Assembly: GCF_900172295.1 (NCBI RefSeq) | Contig: NZ_FWFL01000006.1 | Span: 1-64,000, forward strand | Origin: Roseovarius litorisediminis | GTDB taxonomy: Bacteria; Pseudomonadota; Alphaproteobacteria; Rhodobacterales; Rhodobacteraceae | DNA length: 64,000 nucleotides | Direction: 5' to 3' | Shown: in pieces, positions 1-10,698 of the stretch | How the letters are laid out: each line of letters opens with the position of its first letter | Numbering within the stretch: the first letter of the stretch is position 1 | The notes under the pieces: generated by a model | What the model was told of the DNA's origin: nothing | Database searches by the model: none | The model's input: only the letters and a program-made list of their open reading frames with translations | Translations under genes and position numbers: made by a program

Positions 1-59
1 AAACCCGCACATTCCCGCGCTGGACTGGCAAGTAGGGCTGGATCAGCGCGTATTGATTT

Positions 60-82
60 TCTGTTATCTCATTCATAACAGA
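60..82. promoter_or_regulatory. 8-bp inverted repeat upstream of yceI
   Basis: TCTGTTAT and ATAACAGA form a perfect 8-bp inverted repeat around a 7-base loop, about 70 bp before the yceI start. It could be an operator or a weak hairpin. The first 149 bases hold no gene I can support. Confidence 0.35.
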
Positions 83-149
83 TACTTAGCATCAAACAGC
101 ACTACGTAATAGTGTTAACAGGCCCTAATACAACCCTCGAGGATTCAGC

Positions 150-704
150 ATGCGCAGCCTGACCATCATCTTATGCTTGGTTGCTTCTCTGGCCGACGCC
201 AAGCCACAACAATACCGGCTTGATACTGCTCGCTCGCAGGTCGGCTTCAGCTATATCTTTGGCGGTACTCCCAAGGACGGAACCATGCCGGTGAAATCCG
301 CCAACATGATGATAGATTTAGATAATGTCCCTGACAGCCAGGTATCCGTAGCGCTGGATGCCCGTGCGACCCGGGCGGGGTTTTTCTTTGCCACACAGGC
401 AGTGAAAAGCCCTGAGGTTCTTTTTACTGACCGATTCCCCGAAATTCGTTTCCGCTCAACCCGGATCACCGGCGACCTGTCAGGCGCAACTGTTGTCGGG
501 CAACTCACAGTGCGTGGCGTTACCCGGCCGGTCACACTTCAGGCAGGGCTCTATCGTCAGCGTGGCACAGAACTGGGCGACCGCAGCCGTCTGACGATAC
601 TTCTGACCGGATCAATCAGCCGCGCGGCCTTTGGCGCAGGCGGGTATGGCAGATACGTCGATGACCAGATAGACCTGCGTATTCTGGCCCGGATCCAGAA
701 ATAA
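150..704 (+). CDS. YceI family periplasmic protein
   Basis: A 184-residue exported protein of the YceI family, lipocalin-like beta barrels that bind isoprenoid or other amphipathic ligands; no enzymatic role is established. A Sec signal peptide covers about residues 1-17 and the rest fits one YceI domain. This includes the opening pattern YRLDTARSQVGFSY and the central LTVRGVTRPVTL strand pair, where the family usually reads LTIRGVTKPV. The start is supported by GAGGA seven bases upstream. It stands alone in front of an MFS gene on the same strand, 79 bp downstream. Family assignment is firm; the ligand is unknown. Confidence 0.85.
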   Translation: MRSLTIILCLVASLADAKPQQYRLDTARSQVGFSYIFGGTPKDGTMPVKSANMMIDLDNVPDSQVSVALDARATRAGFFFATQAVKSPEVLFTDRFPEIRFRSTRITGDLSGATVVGQLTVRGVTRPVTLQAGLYRQRGTELGDRSRLTILLTGSISRAAFGAGGYGRYVDDQIDLRILARIQK

Positions 705-783
705 ATTCCAGACGCGGAAAACGACACAGAATTGTCGATTATGCACAGGCCTTCGCAGGCAAGCCTGCGATGCTTGGGGCAAT

Positions 784-2007
784 ATGCGCTTATTGATCTC
801 CTTTGCGGCCCTCTTTTTGTCGGTCATCCTCTTGCAGCTTTCGTCAGGTGGCGTTGGCCCGCTGGATGCCATTTCAGGTTTGGCGCTGTCGTTTGACACC
901 GAACAGATCGGCCTTTTGGGATCGGCTCATTTCATGGGTTTTTTCATTGGTTGCTGGTGGGCGCCACGCCTGATGGGCAGCGTCGGCCATTCGCGTGCTT
1001 TTGCGGCTTTCACCTCGGCAGGGGCCATCGGATTGCTGGCCCACATGATGGTGGTCAATCCCTATGCCTGGGCGCTGATGCGCGTAGCGTCTGGTCTGTG
1101 TGTTGCGGGTTGCTATACGGTAATCGAGGCCTGGTTGCAGGCCAAGGTCACCAACGAAACCCGCGGTCGCACGATGGGCGCGTACCGGGTGGCAGACATG
1201 GGCGCATCGCTGGTGGCACAAATGCTGATCTCGGTGCTGGAGCCCGCCTCGTACGTATCTTACAACCTTTTGGCTATCCTGTGCTGCGCTGCCCTTTTGC
1301 CGCTGACGCTCACCCGGGCCAGCCAACCCGAGACACCCGACGCCCCGCGCCTTCGCCCCCGGCTGGCCATCCAATGTTCACCCCTGGCTGCAGCGGGTGT
1401 GGTTGTTGCCGCGCTTTCCAGCGCCAGCTTTCGCATGGTCGGGCCAATCTATGGCCAACAGGTTGGGCTTGCCGTGGATCAGATCGCCTGGTTTCTCGCC
1501 GCCTTTGTACTGGGCGGGGCGCTGGCCCAATATCCGGCGGGCTGGCTGGCTGACCGGTTTGACCGCCGCTGGGTGCTGATCGGCCTGTCGGTTGCAGCGA
1601 TTTTCAGCAGCGCCCTGACCGCTATGTCACACGACCTAAGCGAAAATGGCATCCTGCTGACCGCATTCTTTTTCGGGCTTACAACCTTTCCCATCTACTC
1701 AGTCTCGGCCGCGCACGCCCATGATTTTGCCGACCACAGTCAGCGGGTCGAATTGTCGGCGGCGCTGATGTTTTTCTACGCGCTTGGCGCCATTGCCGCA
1801 CCTCTTGTCGCTTCGTGGTTAATGGATGCCTATGGACCCGGCGCCATGTTTGCAATGATCGCCGTGGGTCACGCTGTTCTGGTCATATTCGGCCTTAGTC
1901 GGATGCGCGCGCGGCCCACCCTGCGCGACCGCACACCCTATGTCTGGTCACCACGTACCAGCTTTATGATCGGACGCCTGACAGGGCGTAGCCGAGACAA
2001 ACGCTAG
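784..2007 (+). CDS. MFS transporter
   Basis: A 407-residue inner-membrane transporter of the major facilitator superfamily. It is almost wholly hydrophobic, with about twelve predicted membrane spans. The loop-2/3 type motif of the N-terminal half is loose, and the loop-8/9 equivalent reads GWLADRFDRRWV near residue 255. The shape and length resemble the YcaD-like (UMF-type) MFS proteins common in Rhodobacterales, which often sit near housekeeping genes. A GGGG stretch a few bases before the ATG serves as ribosome-binding site. The substrate cannot be told from the sequence. It is followed by metG on the same strand. Confidence 0.85.
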   Translation: MRLLISFAALFLSVILLQLSSGGVGPLDAISGLALSFDTEQIGLLGSAHFMGFFIGCWWAPRLMGSVGHSRAFAAFTSAGAIGLLAHMMVVNPYAWALMRVASGLCVAGCYTVIEAWLQAKVTNETRGRTMGAYRVADMGASLVAQMLISVLEPASYVSYNLLAILCCAALLPLTLTRASQPETPDAPRLRPRLAIQCSPLAAAGVVVAALSSASFRMVGPIYGQQVGLAVDQIAWFLAAFVLGGALAQYPAGWLADRFDRRWVLIGLSVAAIFSSALTAMSHDLSENGILLTAFFFGLTTFPIYSVSAAHAHDFADHSQRVELSAALMFFYALGAIAAPLVASWLMDAYGPGAMFAMIAVGHAVLVIFGLSRMRARPTLRDRTPYVWSPRTSFMIGRLTGRSRDKR

Positions 2008-2063
2008 AACTGCCCGACAAGCTGCGCTAAAGGAAGCACAAAGCGGTAAAGGGTACGATCCAA

Positions 2064-3782
2064 ATGGCACGACATCTGATCACTTCGGCAATCCCATACA
2101 TCAACGGGATCAAGCATCTGGGCAATCTTGTCGGCAGTCAGCTACCCGCCGACCTTTATGCCCGTTACCTGCGTAGTCGTGGCCACGAAGTGCTGTTTCT
2201 TTGCGCAACGGATGAACACGGCACCCCGGCAGAACTGGCTGCGGCCAAGACGGGAGAAGCCGTTGCCGACTATTGCGCACGCATGCACGACGTTCAGTCC
2301 GAGATTGCCAAAGGCTTTCGCCTGTCTTTTGACCATTTTGGCCGCTCCTCCAGCCCACAAAACCACAGGCTGACACAACATATGGCCGGGCAGCTCTACA
2401 AGGCTGGCCTGATTGACGAAATTATTGAAAAACAGGTCTATTCCAATGCCGATGGACGGTTTTTGCCGGATCGCTATATCGAAGGCACCTGCCCCAACTG
2501 CGGCTATGACAGGGCCCGCGGCGACCAGTGCGAGAACTGCACCAAACAGCTGGACCCGACCGATCTTATTGATCCACGCAGCGCGATTTCCGGATCGACC
2601 GATCTGGAGGTTCGTGAGACCAAACACCTCTATCTGAAACAAAGCGTCATGCGCGCCCAGCTGAACGCCTGGATCGACAGCAAAAAAGACTGGCCCATTC
2701 TGACGACATCAATTGCCAGGAAATGGCTGAACGACGGTGACGGTCTTCGGGACCGGGGTATTACGCGCGATCTGGATTGGGGCATTCCCGTGAAACGTGG
2801 CGACGAAGACTGGCCAGGCATGGAAGGCAAGGTTTTCTACGTCTGGTTCGATGCCCCCATCGAATACATCGCCTGCGGGGCCGAATGGGCCGAGGCAAAC
2901 GGGCTGGACGATGCCGCATGGGAACGCTGGTGGCGCACGGAAAAAGGTGCCGACGACGTGACTTATACCCAGTTCATGGGCAAGGATAATGTGCCCTTTC
3001 ACACGCTTTCCTTCCCCGCGACGATCCTTGGTTCAGGCGAAGACTGGAAGCTGGTAGACTATATTAAGTCCTTTAATTACCTCAACTATGATGGCGGGCA
3101 GTTCAGCACCAGCCAGGGGCGCGGCGTGTTCATGGATCAGGCACTGGATATCCTGCCGCCCGATTACTGGCGCTGGTGGCTGCTGAGTCATGCCCCCGAA
3201 AGCAGTGACAGCGAGTTTACGTGGGAAAACTTCCAAGTTTCGGTAAACAAGGATCTGGCTGATGTGCTGGGTAATTTCGTCAGCCGTGTCACCAAATTCT
3301 GCCGCTCGAAATTCGACGAAAAAGTACCAGAAGGCGGCAATTTGGGTGAGGCCGAAATTGCCCTGATTGATCGTCTCACGGCCCGTATCCGCGCCTATGA
3401 AGGTCATATGGAGGCAATGGAGGTGCGCAAATCGGCGCAGGAGCTGCGTGCGATCTGGGTGGAAGGCAACGAATACCTGCAATCGGCGGCCCCCTGGGCC
3501 ACCTTCAAGGAAAACCCTGAAACCGCCGCGATGCAGATACGTCTGGCCCTGAACCTGATCCGGCTGTATGCGATTTTGTCGGAGCCCTTTATCCCCGATG
3601 CAACGGCATCGATGCTCAAAGCAATGCAAACGAACGACAACGACTGGCCTGATGACGTAAGTGCTGCGCTCCATTCACTTGCGCCGGGCCATGGCTTTAC
3701 CGTACCCGAGGTTTTGTTCGCCAAAATCACCGACGAGCAACGTGAAGACTGGCTATCACGGTTTTCAGGCTCAGGAGACTGA
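2064..3782 (+). CDS. metG: Methionyl-tRNA synthetase
   Basis: Charges tRNA-Met with methionine in the cytosol (class I synthetase, 572 residues). The HIGH-equivalent is HLGN at residues 18-21. A zinc knuckle starts near residue 143 with CPNC and ends in CENC. The KMSKS-equivalent loop is the STSQGRG variant near residue 348, typical of the alphaproteobacterial and archaeal-like MetG1 group. The anticodon-binding helical domain fills the C-terminal third. There is no C-terminal tRNA-binding (EMAP/Trbp111-like) extension, so this is the short form. AAGGG lies about ten bases before the start. It is the only aminoacyl-tRNA synthetase in the window. Confidence 0.95.
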   Translation: MARHLITSAIPYINGIKHLGNLVGSQLPADLYARYLRSRGHEVLFLCATDEHGTPAELAAAKTGEAVADYCARMHDVQSEIAKGFRLSFDHFGRSSSPQNHRLTQHMAGQLYKAGLIDEIIEKQVYSNADGRFLPDRYIEGTCPNCGYDRARGDQCENCTKQLDPTDLIDPRSAISGSTDLEVRETKHLYLKQSVMRAQLNAWIDSKKDWPILTTSIARKWLNDGDGLRDRGITRDLDWGIPVKRGDEDWPGMEGKVFYVWFDAPIEYIACGAEWAEANGLDDAAWERWWRTEKGADDVTYTQFMGKDNVPFHTLSFPATILGSGEDWKLVDYIKSFNYLNYDGGQFSTSQGRGVFMDQALDILPPDYWRWWLLSHAPESSDSEFTWENFQVSVNKDLADVLGNFVSRVTKFCRSKFDEKVPEGGNLGEAEIALIDRLTARIRAYEGHMEAMEVRKSAQELRAIWVEGNEYLQSAAPWATFKENPETAAMQIRLALNLIRLYAILSEPFIPDATASMLKAMQTNDNDWPDDVSAALHSLAPGHGFTVPEVLFAKITDEQREDWLSRFSGSGD

Positions 3783-3841
3783 TTGACCTAATAGCCGGCT
3801 TGAATTCCCACTGCCAGCCCGCTGTCCAAGACAGGAAAGAC

Positions 3842-4237
3842 ATGACCAATCCCGAAACCCCGCGCCCCCGACCAGAACGTGTAAACGGTGTGGCTCATTT
3901 TTTCGCCGCTGCCGGCTACTCGCTTGCAGGCCTCAAACGCCTCTGGCGGGAAGCGGCCTTTCGGCACGAAGTCCTGGCGGCCTGTCTGTTGTTCATCCTG
4001 CTTTATTTCGTCGGTGCATCGTTGCAACAGTTTGTCGTCATGGCGGTGTTGGTCCTGATGACAATTGTGGTAGAAGCACTGAATACGGCGATTGAGTGTA
4101 TTGTGGACTATATTTCACCCGATTGGTCCGAACCTGCAAAACACGCCAAAGATCTGGGATCACTGGCCGTGATGTGTATGCTGATAGCAACGGGCCTGTA
4201 CGCGGGCATCACAGTATGTTCGATCATTTTCCAATGA
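3842..4237 (+). CDS. dgkA: Diacylglycerol kinase (prokaryotic DgkA type)
   Basis: Phosphorylates diacylglycerol (or undecaprenol) with ATP at the inner membrane, recycling lipids to phosphatidate. The protein has 131 residues, the usual size, with a cytosolic N-terminal amphipathic stretch and three membrane spans. The family motif is [15 protein letters not shown] frame extension back to 3800 exists, but AGGAAAG directly before the ATG at 3842 marks the real start. It leads a short phospholipid block with psd and pssA (20 bp to psd), which makes a lipid role very likely. Diacylglycerol versus undecaprenol specificity cannot be decided here. Confidence 0.88.
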   Translation: MTNPETPRPRPERVNGVAHFFAAAGYSLAGLKRLWREAAFRHEVLAACLLFILLYFVGASLQQFVVMAVLVLMTIVVEALNTAIECIVDYISPDWSEPAKHAKDLGSLAVMCMLIATGLYAGITVCSIIFQ

Positions 4238-4256
4238 CAAAAAACCGGATCCACAC

Positions 4257-4949
4257 ATGAACATGATAAAAATCGTCGCGGTGCCAATGCACAAAGAAGG
4301 GCGCAAGTTTGTTGCGATCTTTGCGGTCATCGCCATTTTGCTGGGCCTTTTGTGGAAACCGCTTTTCTGGATAGGCGCCGCGCTCACCGTTTGGTGCTAT
4401 TATTTTTTTCGAAATCCCGTGCGCAGCGTGCCGCAAAAACCCGGGTTGGTCCTGTCACCGGCGGATGGCATCATCTCCTTGATTTCAGATGTTATTCCAC
4501 CTGCGGATATGGATCTCGGGACGCAGCCCCTGACCCGCGTTTCGGTTTTCATGAACGTCTTTAACTGCCATGTAAACCGCGCCTGCATTCCCGGAACCGT
4601 ATCAAAGATCGTCTACCACAAAGGCCGCTTCGTAAACGCGTCACTAGATAAAGCCAGCGAACATAACGAGCGCAATTCCCTTACCATCACGGGTGACGAT
4701 GGCATAAAAATCGGCATTGTTCAGATCGCGGGGCTGGTCGCCCGAAGGATTGTATGTTTCACTTCTGTAGGTGAAAAACTGGATGCAGGTGAACGGTTCG
4801 GACTGATCCGTTTCGGTAGCCGACTTGATATTTATCTGCCACCAGGTGTTCCTCCTCGCGTCAGCGTAGGCCAAACGGCCGTCGCAGGTGAAACAATTCT
4901 GGCTGACCTGAACCTGCCTGCGGAAAACTGGCAAGGAAAGCTGATATGA
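4257..4949 (+). CDS. psd: Phosphatidylserine decarboxylase proenzyme
   Basis: Converts phosphatidylserine to phosphatidylethanolamine. The 230-residue protein is of the short, archaeal-type Psd class common in alphaproteobacteria. An N-terminal hydrophobic hairpin (residues about 20-55) anchors it. The self-cleavage site that makes the pyruvoyl prosthetic group is Gly187-Ser188 in RFGSRLD near the C-terminus. The stop overlaps the pssA start (ATGA), so the two are translationally coupled, matching their consecutive pathway steps. The ribosome-binding site is weak. Confidence 0.92.
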   Translation: MNMIKIVAVPMHKEGRKFVAIFAVIAILLGLLWKPLFWIGAALTVWCYYFFRNPVRSVPQKPGLVLSPADGIISLISDVIPPADMDLGTQPLTRVSVFMNVFNCHVNRACIPGTVSKIVYHKGRFVNASLDKASEHNERNSLTITGDDGIKIGIVQIAGLVARRIVCFTSVGEKLDAGERFGLIRFGSRLDIYLPPGVPPRVSVGQTAVAGETILADLNLPAENWQGKLI

Positions 4950-5680
4950 AACACCAGCCCAGAGTGTCCTCAGGCGTGCCACTGCGCGGCTTGATTCCGA
5001 ATATGATAACGATATTTGGTATCTGCGTCGGCCTAACCGCTGTCCGGATGGCACTTCAGGGCAACTTGAAAACAGCGTTGACGCTGCTTGTGCTGGCAAT
5101 GATTATTGATGCAGCAGACGGCAAGGTTGCCCGATTTTTACAAAGCCAAAGCAAGATGGGAGCCGAACTTGATACGCTTTCAGATTTTTTCAATTTTGGT
5201 ATCGCGCCCGCACTGATCCTGTATTTTTCGATCTTTGCCGGCTCGGAACACGCAAATTTCGGCTGGTTTACTTCGCTTGCTCTGGCCACTTGTTGCGCCT
5301 TCCGTCTGGCGCGTTTCAATGTCGGGCTGCAGGTCGAGGAAGAGGTGATCAAATCTAAGGATTATTTTGTCGGCGTGCCTGCTCCAGCCCTCGCGGGTCT
5401 TGCCTTTGCGCCGCTGTTCATGCGGATGCAGGGGTTTGACGTCGGCTCGGCCTATCCAATCGCCACAGCAATTTACATCCTGTTTTGCGGTGGTCTGGCC
5501 ATTGGTACATTTCGAACCGTTTCACTGAAATACGTCGTGATCCCGCCCCGCTTCCAATATGCCGTGATGCTTGTCGCCACCGCGACGATCATGTCCCTTA
5601 TCGTTTATCCTTGGATCACGATTTTATTCATATGCGCGGTTTATCTGGCCACTATCCCCATTTTTGCATTCAAGCGATAG
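4946..5680 (+). CDS. pssA: CDP-diacylglycerol-serine O-phosphatidyltransferase
   Basis: Makes phosphatidylserine from CDP-diacylglycerol and L-serine at the membrane, directly supplying Psd. The CDP-alcohol phosphotransferase signature DG-x2-AR-x8-G-x3-D-x3-D is intact, starting with DGKVAR near residue 55. The 244-residue protein has about six to eight membrane spans, as expected of the type II (integral membrane) PssA. It starts inside the psd stop codon and ends nine bases from the convergent gspF stop. Confidence 0.93.
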   Translation: MKHQPRVSSGVPLRGLIPNMITIFGICVGLTAVRMALQGNLKTALTLLVLAMIIDAADGKVARFLQSQSKMGAELDTLSDFFNFGIAPALILYFSIFAGSEHANFGWFTSLALATCCAFRLARFNVGLQVEEEVIKSKDYFVGVPAPALAGLAFAPLFMRMQGFDVGSAYPIATAIYILFCGGLAIGTFRTVSLKYVVIPPRFQYAVMLVATATIMSLIVYPWITILFICAVYLATIPIFAFKR

Positions 5681-5689
5681 ATACGGGCC

Positions 5690-6895
5690 TTAACCGACAG
5701 CGGCCTGCAAATCAAAAATTGGCAGCAAAATTGCCAGCACGATCACCAGGACCATCCCGCCAACAAGCATCATCAGCAAGGGATCCAAAAGGGCTGCAAC
5801 GCGCTTTCGCTCGTTGGTCAGCCAAGTCTCGACCAGAACGGCCGAACGTTCGGTCATCTTTCCCAAACGTGCTGATTTTTCCCCTGCATCAATCAACTGA
5901 CGGCATACAGGTGGAATCAACGACATCCGGGTCAGTCCCTGACTCAGGCTTTCGCCTGAGCGTACCGCCTCGGCCAAGGCCTGTGCTTCATTGCGGAAAC
6001 GGGTGATAACAAGAACGTCACTTGCGCTGGTGACGGCATCAACAACAGTCTGGCGGCTGGATATGACCAGCGCCAGTGTGCGCAAATATTGTGCCGCCGC
6101 CGACAGGCGCAACAACCGCCCGATTACCGGCAGCGCAAGCGCCACATTGTGCCAACGGTCCCGAATACGCGGCACCCTCAGGGCCATGACAATCCCGGAA
6201 ATACCGCAAACCAGCCCAACCAGCAACGCGATCCAATGTGCCTGAATCCAGTCACTGATGGCCATGACAAACTGCGTCAGTTGCGGCAATTCACGGCCTG
6301 AAACCTCAAACATAGCGGCAATTTCAGGGGCAACATTGACCATCAATATTCCGCAAACCAGCAGCGATACACCTGCCACAAATGCCGGATAAATCAGCGC
6401 AGTTGCCAGTTGCGCCTTGTCGCTGCCGACACTTTCCAGGTAATCAGCCAGCCCTTCGAACACGGCAGAAACGTCGCCCGAAACTTCGCCGGCGCGCACA
6501 GCAGCCACATAGAACCGCGGGAACCCGGCATCGGCACTTTCCAGAGATTCCGATAACGACTGGCCATCCAGCAGTGCGGCCTTGGCCTGAGCCGCAGCAG
6601 CCTCGATCGCCGGGGATGTACCCGAACTTCGAACCGTTTCAAGGGCGACTTCGGCAGACAGATCCGAGGACAAAAGCACTGCCATCTGACGGGTAAAAAC
6701 GGCTCTCATATCTGCATTAAGCCTTTGCCGGCGTCCCCTTACGGAACTGCGGCTTTGGCCTTTGGCGGAAATTTCTTCGGCAAACAGCCCCTGCGATCTC
6801 AGAATTTCCGAGGCCTGCACCTCGCTTTCGGCCACAAGTGTGCCCTTTTTACGCTGGCCGTTGGCATTAAAGGCTGTGTATGCGAATGCCTTCAC
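5690..6895 (-). CDS. gspF: Type II secretion inner-membrane platform protein GspF
   Basis: Multi-span platform protein of the type II secretion system, which couples the GspE ATPase to pseudopilus assembly. The 401-residue length is standard. Two tandem T2SSF domains (about residues 70-190 and 270-395) each end in membrane spans near 170, 220 and 375. The N-terminal opening FAYTAFNANGQRKKGTL is the usual GspF/PilC start. It begins inside the gspE stop (ATGA overlap) and is the last gene of the gspD-E-F unit. Confidence 0.94.
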   Translation of the reverse strand: MKAFAYTAFNANGQRKKGTLVAESEVQASEILRSQGLFAEEISAKGQSRSSVRGRRQRLNADMRAVFTRQMAVLLSSDLSAEVALETVRSSGTSPAIEAAAAQAKAALLDGQSLSESLESADAGFPRFYVAAVRAGEVSGDVSAVFEGLADYLESVGSDKAQLATALIYPAFVAGVSLLVCGILMVNVAPEIAAMFEVSGRELPQLTQFVMAISDWIQAHWIALLVGLVCGISGIVMALRVPRIRDRWHNVALALPVIGRLLRLSAAAQYLRTLALVISSRQTVVDAVTSASDVLVITRFRNEAQALAEAVRSGESLSQGLTRMSLIPPVCRQLIDAGEKSARLGKMTERSAVLVETWLTNERKRVAALLDPLLMMLVGGMVLVIVLAILLPIFDLQAAVG

Positions 6896-8343
6896 AGCGC
6901 GTCGCCTACCACTCGCAGTGCTTCGGCCAGGCTGGTTTTACCTTCAGCCACCTGATACAGCGCCTGACCAAACAACGTTTGATCCGGCGCCAGCGCTTTT
7001 TCCTTCATCTGAAGCTCGGACTTGCCCTGATCAATGGCATCACGCAACGTGTCGCTAACCTCGAGTATCTCAAAGATACCGATACGGCCTGCATAACCGG
7101 TATTCAGGCAGGTGCTGCAGCCTTTTGCGTGGGCAATCGTGGGTGGTACATCCATGCCCGCATCGGTGAAATGTCGGCTCTCTTCAACGGTGGGCGGCGC
7201 CATTTCGCAGCATTCCGTACAAAGTTTTCGCAGCAAACGCTGGGCAATCACCCCGCGCAAAGTGGCTGCAATCAGAAAATCATCTAGCCCCAGATCACGC
7301 AGCCTGACCACCGCCCCAACAGACCCATTCGCGTGCAGCGATGAAAACACCAGATGTCCCGTCAACGAAGCCTGCGCGGCCACGCTGGCAGTTTCATGGT
7401 CACGGATTTCGCCAACCAGTATAATATCAGGATCTTGTCGCAGGGCGGCTCTAAGGCCAGCGGCAAAGGTCATGCCGATCTCGGCATTGATCTGACTTTG
7501 GGATATCCCCGGCAGATCGTATTCAATCGGATCTTCAGCCGTCAGAATGTTGCGAATCTCATCATTGGCCAGTTGCAGAAGCGAATAAAGCGTCGTCGTC
7601 TTGCCACTGCCTGTAGGTCCTGTGGCCAGGATAATTCCGTTTGGCTTTGAGGCGAGCCGCTCCAGTATAACCACCTGATCAGGGCGCAGACCCAACTGAT
7701 CAAGCGGCAGCAGCCCGGCCGAGCGGTCGAGCACCCGCATAACCACCCTTTCACCGTAATTTCCCGGCAAGGTCGAAACCCGCACATCTATGGCACGACC
7801 GCCCAGCCGAAGGGCGATATGGCCATCCTGCGGCAGACGGGTTTCTGAAATATCCAGACCCGCCATGACTTTCAGTCGCGATACAACACGGCGCACGGGG
7901 ACATCCTGCCGGTCCATGACCGATTGGAGCATCCCGTCCACCCGCATCCTTGCCCGCAAACCGTTTTCATTTGGCTCTACATGCAGGTCTGATGCCCCGG
8001 CCCGCACGGCACGGCGCAAAAGTTGGTTCACCAATTGGATTACCGGGGCCTCTTCCCCATCCTCCAGAAGATCCCGTGGGCCCCGGGCACTACTGCGCTC
8101 TTCCAGATCAAAGGTCAGTTCGCCATCGACCTCATCCGCACCGCCACCGCCCTGATAAAGAGAAGCAAGGCGCGCCTCAAAGTCCTCGGTTGTCAGTTTA
8201 TTCACGTCCAGCGGTGTCCCTGCCCGGCGACGCGCTTCGCGCAGACCGAACATTGTGGCAGCTGGCCCAATCAGCAGTTTGTCGCCCTCGACCAGCACCT
8301 GCTGGTCACGTGCAAGGGTAAACGGAAGGACCGGCGCCGCCAT
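6892..8343 (-). CDS. gspE: Type II secretion ATPase GspE
   Basis: Cytosolic hexameric ATPase that drives pseudopilus extension. Walker A is GPTGSGKTTT near residue 242. The Walker B/Asp-box region includes ILVGEIRDHETA, followed by the His box SSLHANGSV. A C-terminal zinc-binding module has two cysteine pairs (CTEC, then CSTC about 35 residues later), as in true GspE proteins. At 483 residues it is slightly short because the N-terminal N1E domain is reduced. It lies 2 bp after gspD and overlaps gspF by 4 bp. Confidence 0.95.
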   Translation of the reverse strand: MAAPVLPFTLARDQQVLVEGDKLLIGPAATMFGLREARRRAGTPLDVNKLTTEDFEARLASLYQGGGGADEVDGELTFDLEERSSARGPRDLLEDGEEAPVIQLVNQLLRRAVRAGASDLHVEPNENGLRARMRVDGMLQSVMDRQDVPVRRVVSRLKVMAGLDISETRLPQDGHIALRLGGRAIDVRVSTLPGNYGERVVMRVLDRSAGLLPLDQLGLRPDQVVILERLASKPNGIILATGPTGSGKTTTLYSLLQLANDEIRNILTAEDPIEYDLPGISQSQINAEIGMTFAAGLRAALRQDPDIILVGEIRDHETASVAAQASLTGHLVFSSLHANGSVGAVVRLRDLGLDDFLIAATLRGVIAQRLLRKLCTECCEMAPPTVEESRHFTDAGMDVPPTIAHAKGCSTCLNTGYAGRIGIFEILEVSDTLRDAIDQGKSELQMKEKALAPDQTLFGQALYQVAEGKTSLAEALRVVGDAL

Positions 8344-8345
8344 CG

Positions 8346-10286
8346 CTATCTTTCCCCGAATTGCAACCGTGATGGCAACGGAGGATAACGGCGAGTTTGC
8401 GCCATTTCGTCAATAAATCCGGCGTCAAAGGGCTGGTCCAGGTTTGCTCCGTCAAACGGGAAGCTTAAACTTGGAACGCGAGGGTAGCTGCCATCGTCTA
8501 TCGGGGCGATTGCCTCACTTGCACGTTTCGCCTCGCGTGCCAGCCGCTGGGTCAAACGACGCGCCTCTGAGTCCGAGCTCAATATGCGTGGCCGTAACAT
8601 AATCAACAGGATGCGCTGCGTCTGCGACACGCTGCGCCCACGGAACAGCTTGCCCAGCAGTGGCACCTCACTCAGGCCCGGTACGCGCTGGCCTATCGAA
8701 TCCGAACTATCTTCCAGCAAGCCACCCAACATAATAACATGACCATCCCGTACCAGAACATTGGTCGAAAGCTGGCGCGTGGCGGTAATTTCACCGCCCG
8801 CCGCAGAGGCTGAACTGGTCAGGTTCGAAACCTCCTGATCGATCGACAGGCGTACGGTGTTATCCCGCGTGATCTGTGGCGTGACGCGCAAGGACAAACC
8901 TACATCCTGCCTTTCGATGGTCTGAAAAGGCTGCTCGGGTACGGCACTGTCGCCGACCGTGGAAAAGCTGCCGGTGACGAACGGCACATTCTGCGCTACG
9001 ACAATCTCGGCCTCTTCGTTGTTCAGGGTCAGAATCGAAGGCGTCGACAACAAACGAGTAGACGTCTTTGTCGCCAAAGCTGCCAGAAATCCGCCAAAGC
9101 CCTGCTTGTCAAACGCGGCAAGGGTTCCCCCACTTCCTCCGCCGGTCGGCGAATTACCTGCAAGAACCGTTCCGACCAGACCGGTCAGCGTGGGGCGTCC
9201 CTCAAAGGCAAACTCTACCCCCCCGACAACGGCGTCTTCAAGAACCCCGCCGAATTGAACAGACAGCTCCGAGAAACTATCGACGGAAAGTTCAAAAATC
9301 ACGGCCTCGATCAGAACCTGGCTGGGACGTTGATCCAATCCTTTGATGGCGTCCACAATCGGGCCGATGCGATCAGATGGCGCCGAAACGATAATGGCAT
9401 TCTGCTGCGGCTCGGGGACAATCGTGATAGCGCTGTTTCCGCTGACCTGGCCTTCGGCATTGGTGGCTTGCCCGCCAAAAGACTGACGCACTACATCGGA
9501 AAGTTCTGCGGCATCCGCATAGTTCAGTCGCACGACACGGGTGGCGAAATTTCGCTGTGGCTTGTCCAGCTGATTTACAACCTGACGTATGCGGTTCCGA
9601 AATTCTGGCGTGCCAGACACAAGCAGCGCATTCGATCTCGCATCGGCAGACAGACTGGAGCCCGGGGGTGTAATCGCCAGCGTATTGATGACCGACAACA
9701 TCTCAGCGGCGCTACCATTTCGCAGCGGGATTGTTTCAATGGCATTTCGCGTCGGTGTATCCAGACGGTCGATCAGTTGCACGATACGCTGGAAGTTCTC
9801 GCGCCGGTCCGAAAGGATCATCAACCCGGAATCCGGCACTGTCGACATGACGGCCTCGGCGGGCAAAAGTGGTCGTATAACTTCAGCGATTTCATCCACT
9901 GAACTGTTTCGCACAGCAATGACGCGGGTTTCGTAATCGCCACCCAACCTTGATCTGTTTTGTCCCGGCGCCAGTTCGCGTGCGATATCAACCGGAACAA
10001 TCCTGTCTGACTCGTCTCCTTCGACGATGGTCAGCCGGTTAAGCTCCAGAACGTTCAGGAAAATCTCATAGACCGCCGTACTGGACACCTCGTTCGGCGC
10101 CACCACGGTCACCGTGCCCTGAACGCGCTCGTCCAGAACAAAATTTCGGCCTGTTGACTGAGCCACGATCTGCACGAAATCCCGCAAACTTGCGTCACGC
10201 AGATCCAGAGAAAGCTGTGCCTGCCCCTGAAACGTCGTAAGAAACAGAACAACGGCCGACAGGGCCCACGCTCTAAAAAACAGCAT
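8346..10286 (-). CDS. gspD: Type II secretion outer-membrane secretin GspD
   Basis: Outer-membrane secretin channel (646 residues). A Sec signal peptide covers about residues 1-23. The periplasmic N0 domain follows (DLRDASLRDFVQIVAQSTG), then three N1-N3 KH-like repeats to about residue 340, and the C-terminal secretin beta-barrel domain, including the VPLLGKLFRG motif near residue 545. The last 70 residues look like the S-domain region used by pilotins. First gene of the leftward gspD-E-F unit, divergent from a TPR lipoprotein gene. Confidence 0.95.
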   Translation of the reverse strand: MLFFRAWALSAVVLFLTTFQGQAQLSLDLRDASLRDFVQIVAQSTGRNFVLDERVQGTVTVVAPNEVSSTAVYEIFLNVLELNRLTIVEGDESDRIVPVDIARELAPGQNRSRLGGDYETRVIAVRNSSVDEIAEVIRPLLPAEAVMSTVPDSGLMILSDRRENFQRIVQLIDRLDTPTRNAIETIPLRNGSAAEMLSVINTLAITPPGSSLSADARSNALLVSGTPEFRNRIRQVVNQLDKPQRNFATRVVRLNYADAAELSDVVRQSFGGQATNAEGQVSGNSAITIVPEPQQNAIIVSAPSDRIGPIVDAIKGLDQRPSQVLIEAVIFELSVDSFSELSVQFGGVLEDAVVGGVEFAFEGRPTLTGLVGTVLAGNSPTGGGSGGTLAAFDKQGFGGFLAALATKTSTRLLSTPSILTLNNEEAEIVVAQNVPFVTGSFSTVGDSAVPEQPFQTIERQDVGLSLRVTPQITRDNTVRLSIDQEVSNLTSSASAAGGEITATRQLSTNVLVRDGHVIMLGGLLEDSSDSIGQRVPGLSEVPLLGKLFRGRSVSQTQRILLIMLRPRILSSDSEARRLTQRLAREAKRASEAIAPIDDGSYPRVPSLSFPFDGANLDQPFDAGFIDEMAQTRRYPPLPSRLQFGER

Positions 10287-10698
10287 TTTGAAATACCAAG
10301 GACGTCATATCCTGACTCCGCTCGCCTATGTGCCTCTCAGGGAATTACCATCGCGCGTTTCGTCACACGGGCCTCCCTCTCATATTATTAAAAAGCAGTA
10401 TAACCACAAAAAGTTAGCGATTCTATCATTAATGCCAGAGGGCAGCCGACCAACACACAGTGTATCCAAACTGCCGCGCCGACCGATATTAAGGTCTTGG
10501 AAATAAAGCCATAAAGACTTTCCAAGCCTGCGCTTGGCAGTAGAAATTGCCTTTGATTTCAACGGCACAGCGCGGATCATTAATGTGACCATTTCGCCGA
10601 AAACGTAAATTCTTTTCTAAAAATCACTTCTGTTTGTATGCGACATGGGAAACTCCGTGTTAAAGCTAAAAATAAAAATATAGAGGCAGGAAACAAAG
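10287..10698. promoter_or_regulatory. Divergent intergenic region gspD / TPR lipoprotein
   Basis: About 410 bp without a supportable gene, AT-richer than its surroundings, between the divergent starts of gspD and the lipoprotein gene. It must hold the promoters of both. I see no convincing sigma-70 pair or operator. Confidence 0.4.

Noticed and set aside
1-149. 3-prime end of a gene entering from the left edge
   Set aside because: Short open frames exist at the edge but none shows a recognisable protein end.
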